DNA of 64,000 nt from Pseudomonas pohangensis (GCF_900105995.1 NZ_LT629785.1:248001-312000), one strand, 5' to 3'; numbered from the stretch's first letter, positions 47,531 to 57,461 are shown. The notes: generated by a model from the sequence alone, not told the origin. Program-made: numbers and translations.

Positions 47531-49780
47531 ATGACCGAGTCTCTGGATCTGAGCATGGATGGGGTAGAGCGCCGTTCGCTGGCCGACTTTACCGAGCAGG
47601 CCTACCTCAACTATTCGATGTACGTGATCATGGATCGCGCCCTGCCGCATATCGGCGACGGTCTCAAACCGGTGCAGCGGCGTATCGTCTATGCCATGAG
47701 CGAGCTGGGCCTGGACGCCGACTCCAAACACAAGAAGTCGGCGCGCACCGTCGGTGACGTACTCGGCAAGTTTCACCCCCATGGAGACTCGGCCTGCTAC
47801 GAAGCCATGGTGCTGATGGCCCAGCCCTTCAGTTACCGCTATACGCTGGTCGATGGTCAGGGTAACTGGGGTGCGCCGGATGATCCCAAGTCTTTCGCCG
47901 CCATGCGTTACACCGAGGCGCGGCTGTCGCGCTACTCTGAAGTACTGCTGACCGAGCTGGGTCAGGGCACCGTGGACTGGGTGCCGAACTTCGATGGCAC
48001 CATGGACGAGCCGGCGACCCTGCCGGCACGCCTGCCCAACCTGTTGCTCAATGGCACCACCGGCATTGCCGTGGGCATGGCCACCGATGTGCCGCCGCAC
48101 AACCTGCGTGAAGTGGCCAGCGCCTGTATTCGCCTACTGGATGAGCCGAAAGCCACGGTCGAGCAGCTCTGCGAGCATATCCAGGGCCCGGATTACCCCA
48201 CCGAAGCCGAGATCATCACCCCGCGCAGCGACCTGCTGAAAATCTATGAAACCGGTAAGGGCTCGGTGCGCATGCGCGCCGTGTACCGTATCGAAGACGG
48301 CGACATAGTGGTGACCGCACTACCGCATCAGGTCTCCGGTTCCAAGGTGCTGGAGCAGATCGCCGGGCAGATGCAGGCGAAGAAGCTGCCGATGGTCGCC
48401 GACCTGCGTGACGAATCGGACCACGAGCATCCCTGCCGCATTGTGATCATTCCGCGCTCCAACCGGGTGGATGCCGACGAGTTGATGACCCACCTGTTTG
48501 CCACCACCGACCTGGAGTCCAGCTACCGGGTCAATACCAATGTCATCGGACTCGACGGCAAGCCGCAGGTCAAGGACTTGCGCACCCTGCTCACCGAGTG
48601 GCTGGTGTACCGCGTCGGCACCGTGCGCCGGCGTCTGCAGTTCCGTCTGGATAAAGTCGAGCGCCGCCTGCACCTGCTGGAAGGTTTGCTGGTGGCCTTC
48701 CTCAATCTGGATGAAGTGATTCACATCATCCGCACCGAGGACCAGCCCAGGCAGGTGCTGATGGCCCGCTTTGGCCTGTCTGACGATCAGGCTGACTACA
48801 TCCTCGATACCCGCCTGCGCCAGCTGGCGCGGCTGGAAGAGATGAAGATTCGCGGCGAGCAGGATGAGCTGGCCAAGGAGCGCGACAAGCTGCAAGGCCT
48901 GCTCGGCAGTGAAGCCAAGCTGAAGAAGCTGGTGCGCAGTGAAATTCTCGCCGATGCGGAAAAGTACGGCGATGCCCGACGCTCGCCGATCGTTGCCCGT
49001 GGTGAGGCCAAGGCGTTGTCGGAAACCGAGCTGCTGCCGACCGAACCGGTCACCGTGGTGCTCTCGGAAAAAGGCTGGGTACGCTGCGCCAAGGGCCACG
49101 ATGTGGATGCCACCGGACTCTCCTACAAGGCCGGCGACGGCTTCAAGCTGTCTGCACCGGGGCGCTCCAACCAGTACGTGGTGTTTATCGACTCGAGCGG
49201 GCGCAGCTATTCACTGGCGGCGCATACCCTGCCTTCGGCGCGCGGTCAGGGCGAGCCGCTGACCGGGCGTTTGCAGCCACCGCCGGGCGCCAGTTTCGAA
49301 TGCCTGCTGTTGCCCGATGATGAGGCGCTGTACGTGATCGCCTCCGATGCCGGCTACGGTTTCGTGGTCAAGGGCGAAGACCTGCAGGCGAAAAACAAGG
49401 CCGGCAAGGCCTTGCTCAGCTTGCCTGCCGGCGCCCAGGTGGTGCCGCCAAAGTTGCTGGCCAATCGCGAACAGGACTGGCTGGCGGCCGTCACCACCGA
49501 AGGCCGTCTGCTGGTATTCCCGATCCGCGATCTGCCGCAGCTGGGCAAGGGCAAGGGCAACAAGATCATCGGCATCCCCGGTGAGCGGGTAAGCAGCCGT
49601 GAGGAGTTCATGACCGGTCTTGCCGTGTTGCCGGTTGGCGCCACGCTGGTGTTGCAGGCCGGCAAGCGCACCCTGTCACTCAAGCCGGATGATCTGGAGC
49701 ACTACAAGGGCGAGCGCGGGCGGCGTGGCAACAAGCTGCCGCGGGGCTTTCAGCGGGTCGATGGCCTGCTGGTCGAGTAG
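47531..49780 (+). CDS. parC: DNA topoisomerase IV subunit A
   Basis: ParC carries the DNA-breaking tyrosine, Tyr127 in AMRYTEARLS. It has 749 aa with the N-terminal winged-helix/tower core and a C-terminal pinwheel DNA-wrapping domain. In the quinolone-determining region Ser87 and Glu91 (HPHGDSACYEAM) are the unmutated residues, so there is no sign of target-based quinolone resistance. It is coupled with parE in one operon. Confidence 0.97.
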   Translation: MTESLDLSMDGVERRSLADFTEQAYLNYSMYVIMDRALPHIGDGLKPVQRRIVYAMSELGLDADSKHKKSARTVGDVLGKFHPHGDSACYEAMVLMAQPFSYRYTLVDGQGNWGAPDDPKSFAAMRYTEARLSRYSEVLLTELGQGTVDWVPNFDGTMDEPATLPARLPNLLLNGTTGIAVGMATDVPPHNLREVASACIRLLDEPKATVEQLCEHIQGPDYPTEAEIITPRSDLLKIYETGKGSVRMRAVYRIEDGDIVVTALPHQVSGSKVLEQIAGQMQAKKLPMVADLRDESDHEHPCRIVIIPRSNRVDADELMTHLFATTDLESSYRVNTNVIGLDGKPQVKDLRTLLTEWLVYRVGTVRRRLQFRLDKVERRLHLLEGLLVAFLNLDEVIHIIRTEDQPRQVLMARFGLSDDQADYILDTRLRQLARLEEMKIRGEQDELAKERDKLQGLLGSEAKLKKLVRSEILADAEKYGDARRSPIVARGEAKALSETELLPTEPVTVVLSEKGWVRCAKGHDVDATGLSYKAGDGFKLSAPGRSNQYVVFIDSSGRSYSLAAHTLPSARGQGEPLTGRLQPPPGASFECLLLPDDEALYVIASDAGYGFVVKGEDLQAKNKAGKALLSLPAGAQVVPPKLLANREQDWLAAVTTEGRLLVFPIRDLPQLGKGKGNKIIGIPGERVSSREEFMTGLAVLPVGATLVLQAGKRTLSLKPDDLEHYKGERGRRGNKLPRGFQRVDGLLVE

Positions 49781-49929
49781 GCCGGCTGCGGGCGAAGCGT
49801 GAAGCCGGTCACAAAAGCCGGGCATTTCGCGGTGCTCGGGGAATTTGCCGGCAATTGCCACTACACTTGAGCGCAGGCATGACAGCTCCAAGCCTTTTAT
49901 CGGGTTAAACCAATAGCGGGAGTCTTTCC

Positions 49930-50313
49930 ATGTTTTCCTCCGCACTCGAGCGCAGGCGATTTCAGCGCATTCAATTCGATGCCGACTCACGCTTGCGTCA
50001 GGATGATCGAAGCTGGGAAGTCGAGCTGTGCGACGTGTCACTGCGCGGCTTGCTGGTCGAGCGCCCGCCAGGCTGGGATGCCAATCCCGGGCAACCATTC
50101 ATCGCCGAGATCGACCTGTCCGAAGTGCTGCAGATCCGCATGGAAGTGACGCTGGCCCGCACCGAGGACGGCTTGCTGGGCTTTGACTGCCGGCATATCG
50201 ATCTGGACTCGATCAGCCATCTGCGCCGGCTGATTGAACTCAATCTGGGTGACGAGCAGTTGATGGAACGCGAGCTGACCATGCTCGGTGAAGACCCCGA
50301 AGACGCTGTCTAG
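49930..50313 (+). CDS. PilZ domain protein
   Basis: The 127-aa protein is a single PilZ domain. The c-di-GMP binding motifs are intact: RRRFQR (8-13, including R9-x3-R13) and DVSLRG (35-40, D-x-S-x2-G). It probably responds to c-di-GMP, for example that made by cyclases such as the one at 3253-4947. The effector partner is unknown. It is convergent with radA. Confidence 0.92.
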   Translation: MFSSALERRRFQRIQFDADSRLRQDDRSWEVELCDVSLRGLLVERPPGWDANPGQPFIAEIDLSEVLQIRMEVTLARTEDGLLGFDCRHIDLDSISHLRRLIELNLGDEQLMERELTMLGEDPEDAV

Positions 50314-50315
50314 CG

Positions 50316-50339
50316 TTGCCTGCCGGGGTCGGCAGGCAA
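50316..50339. terminator. Hairpin between convergent pilZ gene and radA
   Basis: TTGCCTGCCG and CGGCAGGCAA form a perfect 10-bp stem with loop GGGT. No T-run follows, so it may act as a bidirectional end with Rho or as a processing site. Confidence 0.6.
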
Positions 50340-50352
50340 GTGCTTCTGGCGA

Positions 50353-51717
50353 CTATTCGAACAGCGCATCCAGCGCCTGCTCCAGGCGCGTCACCGCAAT
50401 CACCTGCAAACCGGCAGGCGCCTCTTTCGGGGCGTTGGCCCTGGGCACGATGGCGCGCTTGAAACCGTGCTTGGCGGCTTCCTTGAGGCGTTCCTGACCA
50501 CTGGGTACCGGGCGGATCTCGCCGGACAGGCCAACCTCGCCAAATACCAGCAGGTCATGGGGTAACGGTTTGTTGCGCAGGCTGGAGATGACCGCCGCGA
50601 GCAGCGCCAGATCCGCAGCGGTTTCCAGCACCTTGACCCCGCCAACCACATTGAGAAACACATCCTGGTCGTAGGTGGGGATACCGCCGTGGCGGTGCAG
50701 CACGGCCAGCAGCATGGCCAGACGGTTCTGGTCCAGGCCCAGGGTGACCCGGCGCGGATTGCCGCTGTGGCTGCTGTCGACCAGTGCCTGCACCTCCACC
50801 AGCATCGGCCGGGTGCCTTCCCAGGTGGCCATCACCACGCTGCCGGGAACTTCCTCCTGGGCGCGGGTGAGGAATATCGCGGAAGGGTTGGTGACTTCTT
50901 TCAGGCCCTTGTCGGTCATGCCGAACACGCCCAGTTCGTTGATCGCGCCGAAGCGGTTCTTCACCGCGCGCAGCAGACGCAGCCGGCCATCGGCTTCGCC
51001 CTCGAAATACAGCACCGTATCGACCATGTGCTCGAGTACCCGCGGGCCGGCCAGCGCGCCTTCCTTGGTCACGTGACCGACCAGAAAGATTGCCGTACCG
51101 CTCTGCTTGGCAAAGCGCACCAGCAGCGCTGCGCTTTCACGTACCTGGGCCACGCCGCCGGGGGCCGATTGCAGCTGCTCGGTGAAGATGGTCTGGATCG
51201 AGTCGATGACCATCACCTTGGGCCGCTCGCGTTTGGCGGTTTCCACAATGACCTCGATGCAGGTCTCGGTCATCACCTTCAGCTTGTCCTGTGGCAGATC
51301 CAGCCGCCGGGCACGCATGGCCACCTGTTGCTGGGATTCCTCGCCGGTCACATACAGGGCCGGCACACGCTCGGCGAGCTTGCACAGGGTCTGCAGCAGG
51401 ATGGTCGATTTGCCGATACCCGGATCACCGCCGATCAGCACCACCGAACCATCCACCAGGCCGCCGCCGAGTACCCGGTCCAGTTCGGTGGACGCGGTGG
51501 AGAAGCGCGGCACCTCCTCGACACTGACTTCGGCCAGGGTTTTCAGCTGCGCCTGCTCGCCGGCCCAGCCGGCACGGCCGCTGGGGGCGGCGGCATGTGC
51601 TTCGATCATGGTTTCGGTGAGGGTGTTCCAGGCCCCGCAGTCGCCGCATTGTCCGGCCCATTTGGGGAAGGTCGCACCGCACTCGGTGCAGCCATACATG
51701 CGCTTGGCCTTGGCCAT
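50353..51717 (-). CDS. radA: DNA repair protein RadA
   Basis: RadA is a RecA-like helicase that promotes branch migration in recombination. The 454-aa protein has an N-terminal zinc finger (C10, C13, C24, C27), Walker A GGDPGIGKST near residue 95, the RadA KNRFG motif (VKNRFGAINELGVF) and a C-terminal Lon-like domain (LLVFGEVGLSGEIRPV). ATG 51717 is the start of the conserved MAKAKRMYGCTECG block. Confidence 0.97.
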   Translation of the reverse strand: MAKAKRMYGCTECGATFPKWAGQCGDCGAWNTLTETMIEAHAAAPSGRAGWAGEQAQLKTLAEVSVEEVPRFSTASTELDRVLGGGLVDGSVVLIGGDPGIGKSTILLQTLCKLAERVPALYVTGEESQQQVAMRARRLDLPQDKLKVMTETCIEVIVETAKRERPKVMVIDSIQTIFTEQLQSAPGGVAQVRESAALLVRFAKQSGTAIFLVGHVTKEGALAGPRVLEHMVDTVLYFEGEADGRLRLLRAVKNRFGAINELGVFGMTDKGLKEVTNPSAIFLTRAQEEVPGSVVMATWEGTRPMLVEVQALVDSSHSGNPRRVTLGLDQNRLAMLLAVLHRHGGIPTYDQDVFLNVVGGVKVLETAADLALLAAVISSLRNKPLPHDLLVFGEVGLSGEIRPVPSGQERLKEAAKHGFKRAIVPRANAPKEAPAGLQVIAVTRLEQALDALFE

Positions 51718-51858
51718 CGGTCTCTCCACAAAATGCAAAGTGCCGATCATACAGCGCTGCAGGAGAATTCTGCTGATCGGCTATGGCAGGGGCTTGCTGG
51801 TCTATTCTTCAGTCAGGTGTTGTGGCTGTAACCAGCATTGCCGACTCAGGGAGGTTCC

Positions 51859-52098
51859 ATGCAAATGTCCGTACATCCGTTCCATCAACTGTTCGAGCAG
51901 CTCGGTCTGGCCTGTGATGACCAGTCAATTGCTGCTTTCATCAAAGCCAACAGCCCGCTGGATGCACAGGTGCAGCTGGAAGATGCGCCATTCTGGACGC
52001 CCGCCCAGGCTGAATTCCTGCGCGAGGCGCTGGGTGAGGATGCCGACTGGGCGGAAGTGGTGGACGCGCTCAGTCTGGCGCTGCGCGCTCCGGCCTGA
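51859..52098 (+). CDS. DUF2789 family protein
   Basis: A small soluble protein of 79 aa. It matches the DUF2789 pattern: HPFHQLFEQLGLACDDQSIAAFI at the start and APFWTPAQAEFLREALGEDADWAEVVD at the end. The ATG has GGGAGG 6 nt upstream, a strong ribosome site. Function unknown. It is a monocistronic gene between radA and the MltF-like gene. Confidence 0.88.
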   Translation: MQMSVHPFHQLFEQLGLACDDQSIAAFIKANSPLDAQVQLEDAPFWTPAQAEFLREALGEDADWAEVVDALSLALRAPA

Positions 52099-52116
52099 GC
52101 CGGCTGGCTGCGCCGC

Positions 52117-53631
52117 TCAGTGCTGCTGGGCGGCCAGGTCGCGCAGCTTGAGTTTCTCTGCCGACAGTTTGTATGCAATGTAGTACTTGTAGATGTTGCC
52201 CACGTAGTCCACGGTTTCGCGGCCGATGATGCGCGCTGCCGCATGCTCCACGTTGCCGAACCAGACGTTCGGATCCAGCCCGGACTTCTCGGCGAGCCGG
52301 CGGAACTTCATCAGGTTGCCGGGGCCGGCGTTGTAGGCGGCGAAACTCAGCAAGGTGCGGTTCTGCGGAAGGATCGCGGGGTCGTCCAGATAGGTATCGG
52401 CGACCAGACGCAGGTACTTGCTGCCAGCCTCGATATTGCGCTCGGTACTGCTGGCGACATCCTTGATGCCCAGGTCGGCGGCAGTCGAGGGCAATACCTG
52501 CATGACCCCGACCGCACCGGCGTGACTGCGCGCGCTTTGCTTCAGTCGGGACTCCTGGAAGCCTTGCGCCATCAGCATCAGATAGTCGAAGTCATAGATC
52601 TTGGCGTATTTCTCGAACAGCCCGACCAGCGCGTTGAAACGCTGCATATCGGTCTTCGACGAGGCATCGAGCAGGCGATCCTCATTGCTGAAGAAGCGCC
52701 GCTGCATGATGTTGCCGAACTCGGTGCCCAGCTTGTGCTCCCTGGTGAAGCTGTCCAGCGCCTGCTTGAGCTCCGGGCTGTTCTTGCGCATGGCCCAGCC
52801 GATATCGCCGCCTTCGTGCAGATAGAAGCTGTCGTGAAGGACCAGATCGGTGTACAGCGGTTGCCACAGTTCGGCAATATGGTTGTCGACAACGGTGATG
52901 CCGAGCAAACCGGCATTGACCATCTGCAGCAAATCTTCCGGCTCCAGATTCTCATTGGCCGGAATGATGTTGACCGGCGCCAGACCACGCGCCTTGAAGC
53001 GCTGGTTCAGCTCGAGCAGATGCTCGAAATGGCTGCTGGAGCTGTGTACATAGATGTCCTGACCGGACAGATCCTCGAGCCTGACGACACGGGGCGATTC
53101 GGGGCCGGTGATGATCATTTGACGCACGTCGCTCATTATCGGCGGGGTAAAGTCGACGATCTTCAGGCGTCCGCTGGTAATCGTCAGCGCACCGGCGGCA
53201 ATGTCGCCATAGCCGGCCAGCAGCCGGGACAGCAACTGATCGCGCGCGGTGGGTATGAACACCACATGCCAGCGCATGGCTTTGCCTTTCAGCGGCCGGT
53301 GTTTGTTCAGCCAGTTTTCAAAGGCTTTGCCGTACTCGTAAGCAACGCCCATTTGCTGGCCACGATTGATCAGATAGAAGGTCTTGTTGTACGGCACCAG
53401 AATGCGCACGGCGCGCAACTCGCGCATCTGGTCAAGGTCGCCGATCCAGGGGGGCGGGACGGGCAAGGCCATGGCGTCGACTTCCGACTCTTCGGTCGGG
53501 CTCAGATGCCCGGCTGGCAAGCCCAGTTCGCGCAACTCCTGCGCTTGCTGCGTGTCAGCAGTTGGCTCGGGTGCCTTGTCGCAAGCCGTGGCACACAAAA
53601 GGATCACCAGACTGAGGAGCAGACGCTGCAT
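52117..53631 (-). CDS. MltF-like lytic transglycosylase lipoprotein, copy 1
   Basis: The 504-aa lipoprotein (lipobox LCATAC, Cys17) carries a periplasmic binding-protein domain (about 70-300: RAVRILVPYNKTFYLI, GYGDIAAGALTIT, DIYVHSSSSHFEHL). An SLT lytic transglycosylase domain follows (about 345-490) with catalytic Glu360 (AQGFQESRLKQ) and AVGVMQVLPSTA and SFAAYNAGP motifs. The layout is that of MltF: the binding domain senses muropeptides and the SLT domain cleaves murein. A close paralogue lies 172 nt upstream in the same orientation. Confidence 0.92.
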   Translation of the reverse strand: MQRLLLSLVILLCATACDKAPEPTADTQQAQELRELGLPAGHLSPTEESEVDAMALPVPPPWIGDLDQMRELRAVRILVPYNKTFYLINRGQQMGVAYEYGKAFENWLNKHRPLKGKAMRWHVVFIPTARDQLLSRLLAGYGDIAAGALTITSGRLKIVDFTPPIMSDVRQMIITGPESPRVVRLEDLSGQDIYVHSSSSHFEHLLELNQRFKARGLAPVNIIPANENLEPEDLLQMVNAGLLGITVVDNHIAELWQPLYTDLVLHDSFYLHEGGDIGWAMRKNSPELKQALDSFTREHKLGTEFGNIMQRRFFSNEDRLLDASSKTDMQRFNALVGLFEKYAKIYDFDYLMLMAQGFQESRLKQSARSHAGAVGVMQVLPSTAADLGIKDVASSTERNIEAGSKYLRLVADTYLDDPAILPQNRTLLSFAAYNAGPGNLMKFRRLAEKSGLDPNVWFGNVEHAAARIIGRETVDYVGNIYKYYIAYKLSAEKLKLRDLAAQQH

Positions 53632-53803
53632 GGGAACGGTCTCTGGCCTTCATCGCCGAACGCCGTGAATGTCTACGGCAAAGACTGACTATAGAACAGC
53701 CTGGCCAGAGGGGCGCGGCGCTGTCCGGCAGAAAGGTGCCGGCCTGCTGTGCAGGCGCTGGCAGTGACCGCTGCAAACGGCAACGGTTGACCACATTATT
53801 CGG

Positions 53804-55339
53804 TCAGTTTTGCGTCCGGGTGGCCTTGTCGTGCTGCTCGAGTTGTTGTGCGGCCAGTTTGTAAACGATGTAGTACTTGTAGATGTTGCCCACGTACTCC
53901 ACGGTCTCGCGGCCGACAATGCGTGCTGCGCCCTGCTCGACATTGCCGAACCAGACATTCGGATCCAGTCCGGATTTTTCGGCCAGCCTGCGGAATTTCA
54001 TCAGGTTGGCCGGTCCGGCGTTATAGGCGGCAAAGCTCATCAGGGTACGGTTGACCGGGGTGATCTCCGGGTCGCTCAGATAGCGGTCGGAAATCAGCCG
54101 CAGGTACTTGCTGCCGGCTTCGATGTTGCGATCGACGTTGCTTGCCACATCGCGGATGCCCAGTTCCGCAGCAGTGGTCGGCAGCACCTGCATCACGCCG
54201 ACGGCACCGGCACGACTGCGCACGTTTTGCTGCAGTTGCGACTCCTGGAAGCCTTGCGCCATCAGCATCAGGTAATCAAAGTCATAGGTGCTGGCATATT
54301 TCTGGAAAATGCCGATCAGTGCATTGAAGCGCTGCATGTCCTTTTCCGACTTGGCATCGCGCAGACGGTCGGCATTGGTGAAGTAACGCTTGCGCATGAT
54401 GTTGCCGAACTCGGTGCCGGACTTGCTTTCCCTGGTGAAGGCGTCGATCGCCTGTTTCAGCTGCGGGCTGTTCTTGCGCATCGCCCAGCTCAGTTTGCCG
54501 CCCTCATGCAGATAAAAGTTCTCGTGGATCTGCAGGTCGCTGAACAGCGGTTGCCACAGCCTGGCGATGTAGCTGTCGGCGACAGTGATGTCGTACAAGC
54601 CGGCATTGACCATCTGCAGCAGGTCTTCGGTTTCCAGGTTCTCGTTGGCCGGCATGATCTTCACCGGTGCCAGCCCCTGTTCCTGGAAGCGCTCGTTGAG
54701 TTCAACCAGATGTTCGAAATAACTGCTGGACGGGCGCACGTAGACTTCCTGCCCGCTGAGATCCTCCAGGCGGTTGATGGTTGGCGCGCCCGGGCCGGTA
54801 ACAATCGCTTCATTCACGTTAGAGGTTATCGGCGCGGAAAAATCGACGGTACGCAGTCGTCCTTCGGTAACGGTCAGCGCGCCGGCAGCGATATCGCCGA
54901 CGCCGGATAGCAGCTTGGGCAACAGCTCGTTGCGTGGCGTGGGAATGAACATGACGCGCCAGTGCTGGGCTTTGCCCTTGAGTGGCTGATGCTTGTTCAG
55001 CCAGTTCTGGAAGGCTTTGCCGTACTCGTAGGAAACCCCTTGTTGTTTGCCGCGATCGACCTGATAGAAGGTCTTGCTGTACGGCACCAGTATGCGCACG
55101 GTGCGCCTGGCGCGCATGCCATCCAGATCGCCAACCCAGGCTGGCGGTATCGGCAGCACCATGGCGTCCACTTCGGATTCCTCGGCAGCGCTCAATTGCG
55201 CCGGCGGCAGGTCCAGCGTCGGCGCTTGCACAGTCGCGCCAGCGGGCTTTGATGCAGGGGCCTTGGCCGAATCTTCTGCAGCCTTGTCACAACCTGTCAT
55301 GCACAGCAGAAACAGCGCAACGAGCATCAGGCGCTTCAT
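53804..55339 (-). CDS. MltF-like lytic transglycosylase lipoprotein, copy 2
   Basis: This 511-aa paralogue of the next gene aligns along its full length with an offset of 6 residues. Lipidated Cys17 (LCMTGC), binding domain and SLT domain with the catalytic Glu near 366 (AQGFQESQLQQ) are all kept. The most diverged part is the Ala/Pro/Thr-rich linker after the signal (about 20-45); the SLT domain is nearly the same. It arose by tandem duplication. Both copies look intact. Confidence 0.92.
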   Translation of the reverse strand: MKRLMLVALFLLCMTGCDKAAEDSAKAPASKPAGATVQAPTLDLPPAQLSAAEESEVDAMVLPIPPAWVGDLDGMRARRTVRILVPYSKTFYQVDRGKQQGVSYEYGKAFQNWLNKHQPLKGKAQHWRVMFIPTPRNELLPKLLSGVGDIAAGALTVTEGRLRTVDFSAPITSNVNEAIVTGPGAPTINRLEDLSGQEVYVRPSSSYFEHLVELNERFQEQGLAPVKIMPANENLETEDLLQMVNAGLYDITVADSYIARLWQPLFSDLQIHENFYLHEGGKLSWAMRKNSPQLKQAIDAFTRESKSGTEFGNIMRKRYFTNADRLRDAKSEKDMQRFNALIGIFQKYASTYDFDYLMLMAQGFQESQLQQNVRSRAGAVGVMQVLPTTAAELGIRDVASNVDRNIEAGSKYLRLISDRYLSDPEITPVNRTLMSFAAYNAGPANLMKFRRLAEKSGLDPNVWFGNVEQGAARIVGRETVEYVGNIYKYYIVYKLAAQQLEQHDKATRTQN

Positions 55340-55394
55340 GCTTTTCTCCGGTTAGATTGCACCACTTGCTGGTGCGGAAGTTGCTCTGAAAACC

Positions 55395-56732
55395 TCAATA
55401 TAGCCGGATAAGCAGCCCGAGCACGGCACTGCATAGCAGAACCTCGATTACCCCGCGCCTGAACTGCAGCAGCGCAATCAGGGCGGCCAGACTGATCAGT
55501 GCTGCCGGCCACTCGAAACTGCCGGCAAAGCCCTGCGGCCAGAACACATGGTAGGCAAAGAACAGTGCCAGGTTGAGGATCACCCCGACCACTGCTGCGG
55601 TGATCGCAGTCAACGGCGCGGTGAACTTCAGGTCGTTGTGGGTCGACTCGACCAGCGGACCGCCACCGAGGATGAACAGGAATGAAGGCAGAAAGGTAAA
55701 CCAGGTCACCAGCCCGGCCGCCAGTGCCGCTCCGGCAAAGGCTGAATCCGGACCGAACAGCGGTTGCACGTAGGCGCCGACAAAGCCGACAAAGGCCACC
55801 ACCATGATCAGCGGTCCCGGGGTGGTTTCGCCCAGCGCCAGGCCGTCGATCATCTGTGTCGGAGTCAGCCAGCCATAGTGGCCCACGGCGCCCTGATAAA
55901 CGTACGGCAGCACGGCATAGGCGCCACCGAAGGTAAGCAGGGCGGCCTTGGTAAAAAACCAGGCCATCTGTGTCAGGCTGCCGTCCCAGCCGAACAGCGC
56001 GCAGAGCAGGCCCATCGGCAGCAACCAGAGCAGGGCACCCACCAGCAGCAGGCCGCACAAGCGTGGCCAGCTGAAGCGGGCGTGCGCGGGGGGCGGGGAA
56101 TGATCGCCGATCAGCGCCGGGCCGTAGTCTTTCTGCTTGCCGGTATGCACGCTGCTGAGCGCAAATACCCGGGGTGCCAGACGGCCACCGATAAAGCCGA
56201 TCAGCGCGGCGCCGATGACGATCAGCGGGAAGGGCAACTCGAGGGCGAAGATGCCGACAAAAGCGGCTGCGGAAATACCCCACAACCAGTTGTTTTTCAG
56301 CGCCCGTGAACCAATGCGCTGGCAGGCCTGCAGGACGATGGCAGTGACCGCCGGTTTGATGCCGTAGAACAGTCCGGCGACCAGTGGCTGCTCGCCGAAG
56401 GCGATATACAGCCAGGACAGGGTGATCAGGATGAACAGTGAAGGCAGCACGAACAGCACGCCGGCGACTATGCCGCCGCGGTTGCGGTGCAGCAGCCAGC
56501 CCAGATAGATCGCCAATTGCTGGGCTTCGGGACCGGGCAGCAGCATGCAGAAGTTCAGGGCATGCAGAAAGCGCCGTTCGGAGATCCAGCGCCGCCGCTC
56601 GACCAGCTCCTGATGCATGATGGCAATCTGTCCGGCCGGCCCGCCGAAGCTGATGAAGCCCAGCTTGAGCCAGAACCACAGGGCCACGACGAAAGAGGGG
56701 TGCGCCGGGGGCTGGTTGTCTTGCTCGGTCAT
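55395..56732 (-). CDS. chrA: Chromate transporter, long-chain ChrA type
   Basis: The 445-aa inner-membrane protein has two homologous CHR domains. The first starts KLGFISFGGPAGQIAIMHQELV with LLPGPEAQQLAIYLGW; the second starts FFTKAALLTFGGAYAVLPYV with GLALGETTPGPLIMVVAFVGF. ChrA proteins export chromate or take part in sulfate-like anion transport. ATG 56732 is the start of the conserved region; the ribosome site is weak. No regulator (chrB) is nearby. Confidence 0.9.
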   Translation of the reverse strand: MTEQDNQPPAHPSFVVALWFWLKLGFISFGGPAGQIAIMHQELVERRRWISERRFLHALNFCMLLPGPEAQQLAIYLGWLLHRNRGGIVAGVLFVLPSLFILITLSWLYIAFGEQPLVAGLFYGIKPAVTAIVLQACQRIGSRALKNNWLWGISAAAFVGIFALELPFPLIVIGAALIGFIGGRLAPRVFALSSVHTGKQKDYGPALIGDHSPPPAHARFSWPRLCGLLLVGALLWLLPMGLLCALFGWDGSLTQMAWFFTKAALLTFGGAYAVLPYVYQGAVGHYGWLTPTQMIDGLALGETTPGPLIMVVAFVGFVGAYVQPLFGPDSAFAGAALAAGLVTWFTFLPSFLFILGGGPLVESTHNDLKFTAPLTAITAAVVGVILNLALFFAYHVFWPQGFAGSFEWPAALISLAALIALLQFRRGVIEVLLCSAVLGLLIRLY

Positions 56733-56920
56733 GGGCGGTCTTTGTGATTGCTGGGCAAGCTGCGATTCTAGACTGGCCAGCAGGCAATATGGCTGCGGCA
56801 TATGCCGCAGGAAGCGCGCCAGCAAGTATGTCGCATGACCGTGTCATTACCGTGACATGCCAATAACCAGCGGCTGCCGTGCAGCCAGAGCCGGGTCCGG
56901 TTGGCGGGGGGGCGCCCATG

Positions 56921-56953
56921 AAAAAGCCCGGGCAGGAGTCTGTCCGGGCTTTT
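56921..56953 (-). terminator. Rho-independent terminator after the DUF465 gene
   Basis: On the minus strand AAAAGCCCGG, a 12-nt loop, and CCGGGCTTTTT form a 10-bp stem ending in a T-run. It lies about 30 nt past the stop of the DUF465 gene. Confidence 0.88.
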
Positions 56954-56983
56954 CAGAAAGTATTACTGCTGACTGCGCCTATT

Positions 56984-57253
56984 TTAGCCGCCACAACCAC
57001 CGCAGCAGCTGCCTTTGGCCTGTTGCAGCATGCGTGCAACATCGTCCTTGAGACTGACCCGCTGCAGCTTGAGGCTGGTCAGGCTGTCGTCATCAAGCAT
57101 TTCGACGCCATCCTCGACGCGGCAGATCAGCTTGTCCAGTTCCTCGTACTCGCCGGCTATGCGCGCGAAGTGATTGTCGTTCTGGCGCAGCTCGTGCAGG
57201 GTTTCGCGCAGTTCCGGGAAATCATTCATCAGGGGGTGATGTTCAACATGCAT
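56984..57253 (-). CDS. DUF465 / YdcH family small protein with Cys-rich tail
   Basis: The 89-aa protein is a two-helix coiled-coil hairpin of the YdcH/DUF465 family (FPELRETLHELRQNDNHFARIAGEYEELDKLICRVEDG, LQRVSLKDDVARML). Unusually it ends in SCCGGCGG, a possible metal or thiol site. Function unknown. It is divergent from mscL and closed by a strong terminator. Confidence 0.85.
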   Translation of the reverse strand: MHVEHHPLMNDFPELRETLHELRQNDNHFARIAGEYEELDKLICRVEDGVEMLDDDSLTSLKLQRVSLKDDVARMLQQAKGSCCGGCGG

Positions 57254-57461
57254 GGGTTCGAGCTCCTTGGTTCAGATGGTCTCACCCTAGCGGTTGCCGC
57301 GCCCGGCTTCATTGACCCCGGTCAAGCGCAGGCTTGGTGACACACATGGCAGCCATGCAAATGGCTGGTTACACTGGGTGGCAGCGGCACAAGTGTCGGG
57401 GCAGTCGCGCCCCGGACGTTTGTCCGGCAAGCGCATTTTCATCAACGGACAGGAATTTCCC

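Noticed and set aside
52120..53688. 522-codon plus-strand ORF opposite the first MltF-like gene
   Set aside because: Antisense shadow; its counterpart opposite the second copy breaks, as expected for non-coding sequence.
55336..56919. 527-codon minus-strand ORF overlapping chrA in another frame
   Set aside because: Arg/Ala/Pro-rich out-of-frame translation of a conserved membrane protein gene.
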